Assembly (NCBI GenBank): GCA_946122785.1
Contig: CAMGYJ010000006.1
Location: 67,395,676 to 67,459,675 of the forward strand
Reading direction: 5' to 3'
Source: Linum tenue
Lineage: Eukaryota > Streptophyta > Magnoliopsida > Malpighiales > Linaceae
DNA: 64,000 bases
The translations under genes were made by a program, and so were the position numbers. Position 1 is the stretch's first letter, and each line of letters starts with the position of its first letter. Below the pieces are notes generated by a model, which did no database searches, had not been told where the DNA came from, and was given only the letters and a program-made list of their open reading frames with translations. This document shows positions 58,380 to 64,000 of this stretch, in pieces.

Positions 58380-58907
58380 CAATGCTGTCAAAGCCGAGCC
58401 GGAGTATGACCCGGTAACGTGAACGGCTCGGTCATTAGTGGTCCAGCCGGTATTAGATCGTTTAAAAACCGTTTGAGAACCGGTACCTTATAAACAATAT
58501 AATATCATAGTATAACACACATAAAGTAATAACTCAATGATTTAATGAGTAAAAATGATAATTACAGGTACCATTTAATAATTCTACACAACATATATAT
58601 ACAACAACTAAAAAAAACCCTAACTTAATCCTAAGCGACAGCGCCGCTTCCCCACCCATCACTCTCCTTCCTTCCGCTTCCCCATCCCCCCTCCCTCTCT
58701 CCTTCCTCCTCTCCCCACCTATCAACCTAAACCAAACGGCCGAACCGCGCGACCGGCTTGAGCGGCTCGAGCGGTTAACCGCTTCGGCCGCTCGCCGGCC
58801 GCTGTATAAAACCGTGGCGGTTAAATAGCTAATCCGAGCCGGTTTTACGGCCGGGTGGCGGCTTTGGCGGTCCGGCCGGCCGGCTCGGTTCGGCTTTGAC
58901 ATCACTG
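58380..58907. mobile_element. hAT-type MITE, 528 bp
   Basis: The left end CAATGCTGTCAAAGCCGAGC and the right end (inverse CAGTGATGTCAAAGCCGAAC) are inverted repeats. The exact 8 bp GGTAATAC flanks it (58372-58379 and 58908-58915). The inner part has GC-rich 'ccggccg' and 'gcggctcgagcgg' repeats near the right end; no transposase. Confidence 0.92.
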
Positions 58908-59345
58908 GGTAATACATCAATATCATGCAAATCGCAGTAATATTGTAATAAATTCAACTAGTAAGCAGACTAACTCAATCGATCATATACGCTAATCACT
59001 AAATTGCGTATCCAATGTTCTTACTATTGGAACTTATGTACGGAATCCTTCTTCATAATTGCAGTATCATTTCATTGATCATGAGGAGAGCCCTTAGGCT
59101 TTTGATGCTTAAAAGGTGTGGTTGTTTGTCCAAGGTTGGTCCATAGGTTACCCCATTCCAACAATGAAGTTGGGGTGTTTGCCAATTCATCTCCAGTACT
59201 TTTTTTCCTTCTCTTCATGTGCCTGTGTAATTATAATTTTGGTTTGGTGGTGCGTCACTATCAAGAAAACAACCCTAGCTAGCTCTGTTTTCCACTTCAC
59301 TTCACTCCACCCATGTATCTCTCTCTTCTTAGTTCTTACTTCTTA

Positions 59346-59916
59346 GACCAACTCCATTGCAAGCCCCCCAAATTTGGGGATCTTGATTCCCAAATTTGGG
59401 GTGCATCTCCATTTTTCCTTCTTTTGTCCCAATGCTACATTCTCTATATTTGGAGATTTCCATTTTTTAAGTTTTTCATTTACTTAAAAATATACTTATC
59501 GAAGACTTAATATAATTTGTTCATGTTAATTTTTGTATAGTTCATCATCATTTTTAAATACAAATTTTCCAATAGAAATCTTTTTAATTTTGAGACCAAA
59601 TTTTTGTTGACAAAAAATGATTGACCTAATTTGGGTTTACACACAACACTTGAAAATTATTGATCTAATTAAACCCCTAACTAATCTCCTAATTAAACCT
59701 CAATTAACCCTTAAAAAGAAAAAGAAACGCCACGTGGCGGGCTTTGGGGAGTCTCTATATTTGGGGGAACCCCCATTTCCACCCCCAAATTTGGTGATCC
59801 TTTTGGAGATCTCCCCCAAATATAGAGACTCCTCCATTTATAGAGGCTCCATTGAAGCCAACTTTCCCCCAAATATAGAGGCTCCCCCATTTATAGAGGC
59901 TTCATTGGAGTTAGCC
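59346..59916. mobile_element. PIF/Harbinger (Tourist-like) MITE, 571 bp
   Basis: The ends GACCAACTCCATTG and GGCTAACTCCAATG (inverse of the right end) match, and TTA flanks both sides (59343-59345 and 59917-59919), the Harbinger target. 'Cccaaatttgggg' and 'cccaaatatagagactcc' repeat inside. Confidence 0.85.
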
Positions 59917-59919
59917 TTA

Positions 59920-60522
59920 CTAGTTTGTTTTGAATTTGCACCTAAGCAAGCAACACCATTCTTCTCGACTTCTTCGTCTACAACAAACCCATCTTTTTTA
60001 TTTTTGGAATTTCATTGACAGAGTTAGAAATCTAAACAAGTGGACTAATGAAGAAATTTAAATCATGATCCTTATAAACGAGAGATAGAGCCTTACCAAC
60101 TAGTCTATTTTTCCAGAATTTATTAAAAAATTTAACCTCTCGTTGGTAATGGTAATCACACGAAGTCCTTAAACGACTGGCCACAGAGTGAGGTCTTTTT
60201 TTGTCAAAGAATTTGCAATGGGTTGCGGTCGAATTTCTCAGCCCGTCGGGGACAGGCTGCGCCCATTCTCATATGATGGGCCATTATGGGCTCATGGGCC
60301 TTTGCAGTTAATTGGACTCTAGCCCTCGTCCAAATATAAGTATCTCCATCCGTCTGTCCTTCCACGTGGATTTTGTGGATGGGAGGGAAGGAGAAGGACA
60401 GCAATGGATGTCTGGATGATGTGCCAGCCCGAGAAAACAAAAGAATCCTTCTTCTTCCCCCCGCTCACTCTGCTTGCCTTGCCGCCATAGCCACTTGATA
60501 AACCAGAAAGCTCCAAGACAAA
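59920..60522 (+). promoter_or_regulatory. LQY1 upstream region with a perfect G-box
   Basis: CACGTG at 60363-60368, 155 bp before the ATG, within CCACGTGG. G-boxes are common in promoters of light-regulated photosynthesis genes. A TATA-like AAATATAAG lies at about 60331-60339. No gene lies in the rest. Confidence 0.5.
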
Positions 60523-61613
60523 ATGCCCCTAGGAGCCGCTTCGGCTCCGCGCCTGCAATCCCCATTTCTCTGCTGCCCTCTCAAATCGTCATGTTCGTCT
60601 CCTTCCAAGTCCGCCAGGAGCTTCACCCTTCAATCCCCCCGGCGGCCGCCTTATCCCCTCGTTATAGCCGCTGATCTCGACGCCAACACGGTCTCCTCCT
60701 TCCTTCCTTTGTTCCTCGTATTTGGGTTCTGAATTTCTCACTCAATTGTGATGGAATTGAACATTTTCCGGGGTGTTGAATTTTTCTCAGATTACAGCCA
60801 TATCCGTTGGGCTAGTGAGCGTGGCCGTGGGGATTGGCATTCCAGCATTCTACGAGTCCCAAATCGATAATGCTGTGAGCAATCCTTAATCTCATTTAAA
60901 CTGTAACTAGAATCTATAAGATGCATTAGTTTCTACTTTCTGGTTTATGGTTTCGATTTGATTTTTGGGGATATTTTGGGGTAACTTGCAGTCAAAGAGG
61001 GACAACACTCAGCCTTGCTTCCCCTGTAGCGGCTCCGGTGCCCGTAAGTAAAACCCTTCTCTGCTATGCCCTTTCTTCGTTTGATAGCTCTGTTGTGTGC
61101 ATTTTGCCATGAAGACCTTTCAAGTTTCCAACTGCATTGAGTGTGAAGCAAAAGGGCTATAGCGCATACGCAGCATTGCAAGTTTGCAACTGAACCTACA
61201 TTCATGTCGCCTAGAGAACATAGCTGTTTATCGTCGAATGATTGAACATGGTTCCTCTTTTACCTTACTGCTGGGAATTGGAATTGACTTTATGGCCAGA
61301 GAGATGCAGATTCTGTGAGGGAACTGGCTCGGTGACGGTGGACTTAGGAGGGGGCGAGAAAGAAGTGTCTCCATGTATCAACTGTGACAGTGCTGGTTCG
61401 TTGACTTGCACCACATGTCAAGGCTCCGGGATTCAACCGCGTTACCTCGATCGGAGGTACCCTCGGCCTATCATGATACATGAATCTTGTGCAGCAAGCA
61501 AAGTCTTAGGTTTCTTCATTTTAATTTCAATCAAAGATCATACATAGTGAATGAATGAGGGGAACTTTGGTTTTTTGTGTGTTTCTGACAGGGAATTCAA
61601 AGACGACGACTGA
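60523..61613 (+). CDS. LQY1: LQY1, chloroplast thylakoid zinc-finger protein
   Basis: Five exons (60523-60690, 60791-60874, 60992-61043, 61300-61456, 61592-61613) join to 160 residues. LQY1 of Arabidopsis is a small thylakoid membrane protein with disulfide-isomerase activity that helps repair and reassemble photosystem II under high light. The first 45 or so residues are Ser/Pro/Arg-rich, a chloroplast transit peptide. One membrane segment lies at about 57-77 (ITAISVGLVSVAVGIGIPAF). Four CxxCxGxG-type motifs of the DnaJ zinc finger follow at C93-C96, C104-C107, C127-C130 and C138-C141; the third has A in place of G. The ending QPRYLDRREFKDDD is as I remember for LQY1. The first intron begins GTCTCC, a weak donor, but it is the only junction that keeps the frame into the membrane segment. 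Confidence 0.88.
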
Positions 61614-62630
61614 ATTACTTTAGTTCGATCCCAAGAACTTGGGTACATTTTGGTCCCAACTCTGAACACATGGAAGAGAAGATCCAACAGTCATTCTTTC
61701 CAGTCTACTTGTAACCTTGCATCTATGTGCCTCTCCAACTACTCTTTATAGAGCTTTTTTTTTTTTGTCAAATCTTATACTCTTGTTACACTGTTGATAC
61801 TGTACAATTTTCTCTCTTTTTGTTGAGACCCAACTGTAAAAAGTGATACATTATCTCTATTAAGCTTGGCTCCAAGTTAAGAACAGGTTTGGTGGTGATT
61901 TCACATCCATACTAATCAACGTAGAAAACCAGAGGGAACAAGAAGAACAGAGTAAGTGAAGTAAAAAAGAGGTTCAGAGTTGCCTGTGAAGAGGTTCAGT
62001 TAGAAAGCTTTGGGCAAACTTGCTTGTCTAGAGGTTCCTTCATTGAATCATTATATAGAGTTGACTTGTTTCGAAATGCGACTTGTTCTTGCTGCATAAG
62101 ATGGAGATACCGGTTGAGTTGGGTTCGCTCTGGTGGGAAGCGAGGACCAGATGATAGTTTCAGGACCTGTGAAGCAACTTTTCCTTTGCAATGCCTTGTG
62201 ACAACAGGCAAAATACATCTTGGAGGAAGAAGTGCTGAACATCTATTGAATTAAAACAAGCAACGATTCAGACCAGAAAGATAACAAATTTGGTCCCAAC
62301 TCTGAACATATGGAAGAGAAGATCCAACTGTTGATACTACACAACGATCTTTCATTTGGTGGTGTTTTCATATCCAGACTATCAACCCAGAAAATCAGAT
62401 GCAACAACAAGAACGGAGTAAGTAGAGTAAAAAGACGGGACAGAATACACAAAAACGTTGATCTATTTCACAAGCTTGCTTACCATCATTCATTACAATA
62501 GTCGGCCATGGCAACTAACTGAAACCCTAAAGAAAACAACACTACAACGAGCAGAAACTAACAAGAAAACGCCATCGGCTACTGCACGGCCATCCACACG
62601 ACTCTTTGACAACTTGGGCTATCCACAAGA
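61614..62630. other. LQY1 3' flank with a diverged tandem copy
   Basis: 61647-61985 and 62288-62445 share 'tttggtcccaactctgaaca', 'tggaagagaagatccaac', 'gttgatact', 'tttggtggtg' and 'cggagtaagt' in the same order, with the second copy lacking about 100 bp. No gene in the spacer. Confidence 0.7.
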
Positions 62631-63344
62631 CTATTTGGCAACTCCGTTAGGGTTTTCGGCCTCCTTGGCTTTCGCTTCGAAGTAGTAGTAGAACATAGTA
62701 ATCAGCCACGAAGCAAAAGCAATGAGACAGGGGTTGACCATGGATCCATCACCTCCATGGGTGTCATCATCATTCCTCCTCGCAACAAATCCGTAGAGAG
62801 CAACCGCAGCCAATAACCCATCAATGATACGGTAGCCATAAGTGGGTCTCAGAGCAAGGTACATGGAAACAATCACCAGTACACCAAGCAAAGCAATCAG
62901 TGCATAAGCAGAGTTGTAGACACCAGCCCAGATTTTGACACAGTTTAAGCTCATAAAGATTATGGACCCAAAGGAATTGGACAAAACACCAGGAGGGTTG
63001 AAGAAGAGCCGTTTAGCGAGGTTGGTCTTCCTCCACTGGTGTATCTTGTTGAAGTAGAGGAAGAGGAATGGGTAGCCTACGCCGGTGAAAAACCCCAGGA
63101 GGAAGACTCCGTCAGTTGGAGCAGGAGAGCTCTGAGTGAGAAGTGCGGCGGTGACGAAACCGGTGTAGGAGAGTAGCGCGACGACGAGGAAGACGAATGT
63201 GTCGGAGAATCGTGAGAAGAGGGTATAGAAGAGAGAGATACCAAGTGGTTTCTTGAAGTACGGGATGGTGGTAACTGGGCGAGCGATGATGGAAGGGTAA
63301 TCGACGGTGAGTGCTTTCATGGCGCCAGTAGTCGAGGAGGCCAT
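62631..63344 (-). CDS. unrecognised six-helix membrane protein
   Basis: A single-exon frame of 237 residues from the ATG at 63342-63344; 65 more codons upstream are open but lack a sensible start context. I do not recognise the family. Six hydrophobic segments are visible: around residues 33-68, 81-101, 125-146, 147-168, 174-191 and 208-228 (examples: DTFVFLVVALLSYTGFV, IALLGVLVIVSMYLAL). A conserved-looking stretch WRKTNLAKRLFFNPPGVLSN lies between segments 2 and 3. The C-terminus (AKAKEAENPNGVAK) is charged and probably faces the cytosol. There is no signal peptide or transit peptide that I can see. It shares its promoter region with the gene on the other strand. Confidence 0.8.
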   Translation of the reverse strand: MASSTTGAMKALTVDYPSIIARPVTTIPYFKKPLGISLFYTLFSRFSDTFVFLVVALLSYTGFVTAALLTQSSPAPTDGVFLLGFFTGVGYPFLFLYFNKIHQWRKTNLAKRLFFNPPGVLSNSFGSIIFMSLNCVKIWAGVYNSAYALIALLGVLVIVSMYLALRPTYGYRIIDGLLAAVALYGFVARRNDDDTHGGDGSMVNPCLIAFASWLITMFYYYFEAKAKEAENPNGVAK

Positions 63345-63611
63345 TCTGAGCAGTAAAGGGTAACAGCTAACAAGAGAATAGAAAATAGATCTGGTCGATT
63401 GAAGAAGAAAAAAGAAGAAGAGAGGTGAAAGTAAAATATCTTTCACCTGGGTCGGGTATACCTCGGGTCGGGTCGGTATTCGGGTCGGTGGCGCAGGGTG
63501 TTTATTAGGGCTTTGACTATTGTTTTGACTCTGTTTCATCTCCCCCGTTTTCGTTTTAGGGTTTTAGCAGAGGAGTCATAGCTGGAACCTGTAAGACGAG
63601 GAAGAAGAAGG
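63345..63611. promoter_or_regulatory. short bidirectional promoter region
   Basis: Only 267 bp separate the start codons of two divergent genes. The middle has 'gggtcgggt' repeats (63449-63490), whose close spacing may be either regulatory or leader sequence. No TATA box is obvious for either side. Confidence 0.6.
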
Positions 63612-63957
63612 ATGCTGTACGTTATAGGATTGGGATTGGGCGACGAGAAGGATATCACTCTCAGAGGGTTAGAAGCAGTGAAGAAGTGTGAGAAAGTGTT
63701 CATGGAAGCTTACACTTCGCTGCTCTCCTTCGGCCTCTCCGACGACGGAATCGCTACTCTGGTAAGTTCCCTTCTTCTTTGGATTCCGATTCCGATTCTC
63801 GGTCTTGATCATATTTTCTTCTCCGGGGACAGGAAAATCTATACGGGAAGCCGATTACGATCGCCGACAGGGAGATGGTGGAGGAGAAAGCGGACGAGAT
63901 TTTGTCCGACGCTCGTGCCTCCGATGTCGCCTTCCTCGTCGTCGGAGATCCCTTCGG
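63612..63957 (+). CDS. DPH5: diphthine methyl ester synthase, first two exons (cut by window end)
   Basis: Exons 63612-63761 and 63833-63957 join in phase 0 and end at a GT donor (63958); the rest lies beyond the window. DPH5 is the SAM-dependent methyltransferase of diphthamide synthesis on a histidine of elongation factor 2, in the cytosol. The start [20 protein letters not shown] is the conserved N-terminus, followed by [10 protein letters not shown], and later [17 protein letters not shown] and the VVGDPFG motif that lines the SAM site. It is divergent from the membrane protein gene on its left. Confidence 0.94.
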
Positions 63958-64000
63958 GTAAGATTGTAGCAGAACTTCTCGTCTTAGTTTGGGCTTCTTT

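Noticed and set aside
61750..61790. A further tail-only LINE insertion at a T run
   Set aside because: The only flanking repeat is about six bases and not adjacent to the run.
1..64000. CRISPR arrays, bacterial operons, tRNA or rRNA genes
   Set aside because: None seen. Repeats are transposon ends or microsatellites; the initiator tRNA-like sites are primer-binding sites of LTR elements.

Overview
This is nuclear DNA from a flowering plant, most likely a eudicot. The evidence is spliced genes with GT-AG introns, plant-only families (HVA22, WEB, LQY1, plant-type E2F) and a dense load of plant transposons. I cannot name the species. I recall Arabidopsis neighbours At1g75690 (LQY1), At1g75700 (HVA22g) and At1g75720 (WEB), so the WEB, HVA22-like and LQY1 genes here may be expanded microsynteny; this is from memory and untested.

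Layout. 1-3.9 kb: 3' part of a Ty1/copia element with an in-frame stop. 3.9-5.1 kb: right end of a MULE-like element with a broken berberine-bridge-enzyme-like fragment. 6.6-12.0 kb: a complete, very young copia element (LTRs differ at one base) just upstream of a WEB-family coiled-coil gene (12.4-13.8 kb). 14.6-16.5 kb: broken LINE. 16.7-22.9 kb: three more MULE-like elements with long inverted ends and 9-10 bp target duplications, one holding a GH3 beta-xylosidase fragment, plus remnants of a hAT transposase and a copia integrase. 23.2-27.9 kb: 3' part of an Athila-like element with an envelope-position ORF, a covarying hairpin repeated three times, and a long LTR. 27.9-32.6 kb: a defective copia element on the minus strand. 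34.1-36.8 kb: an E2F transcription factor gene in 12 exons. 37.3-40.3 kb: hAT-like termini enclosing an LTR-like promoter with many ACGTG motifs. 41.1-42.8 kb: HVA22-like gene (minus). 45.0-46.9 kb: a small family of OB-fold-like genes, convergent, one of them duplicated in tandem. 47-60 kb: gene-poor, with several MITE-type elements whose ends and target duplications can be read directly. 60.5-61.6 kb: LQY1. 62.6-63.3 kb: a six-helix membrane protein (minus), sharing a 267 bp promoter region with the first two exons of a diphthine synthase gene at the right edge.

The host genes do not form one pathway. They are ordinary, independently transcribed genes: cell cycle (E2F), membrane shaping (HVA22-like), photosystem II maintenance (LQY1), translation factor modification (DPH5) and a coiled-coil protein (WEB). 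The most unusual material lies between them: the Pack-MULE-like cluster, four poly(A)-tail-only LINE footprints, the covarying hairpins and the OB-fold paralogs.
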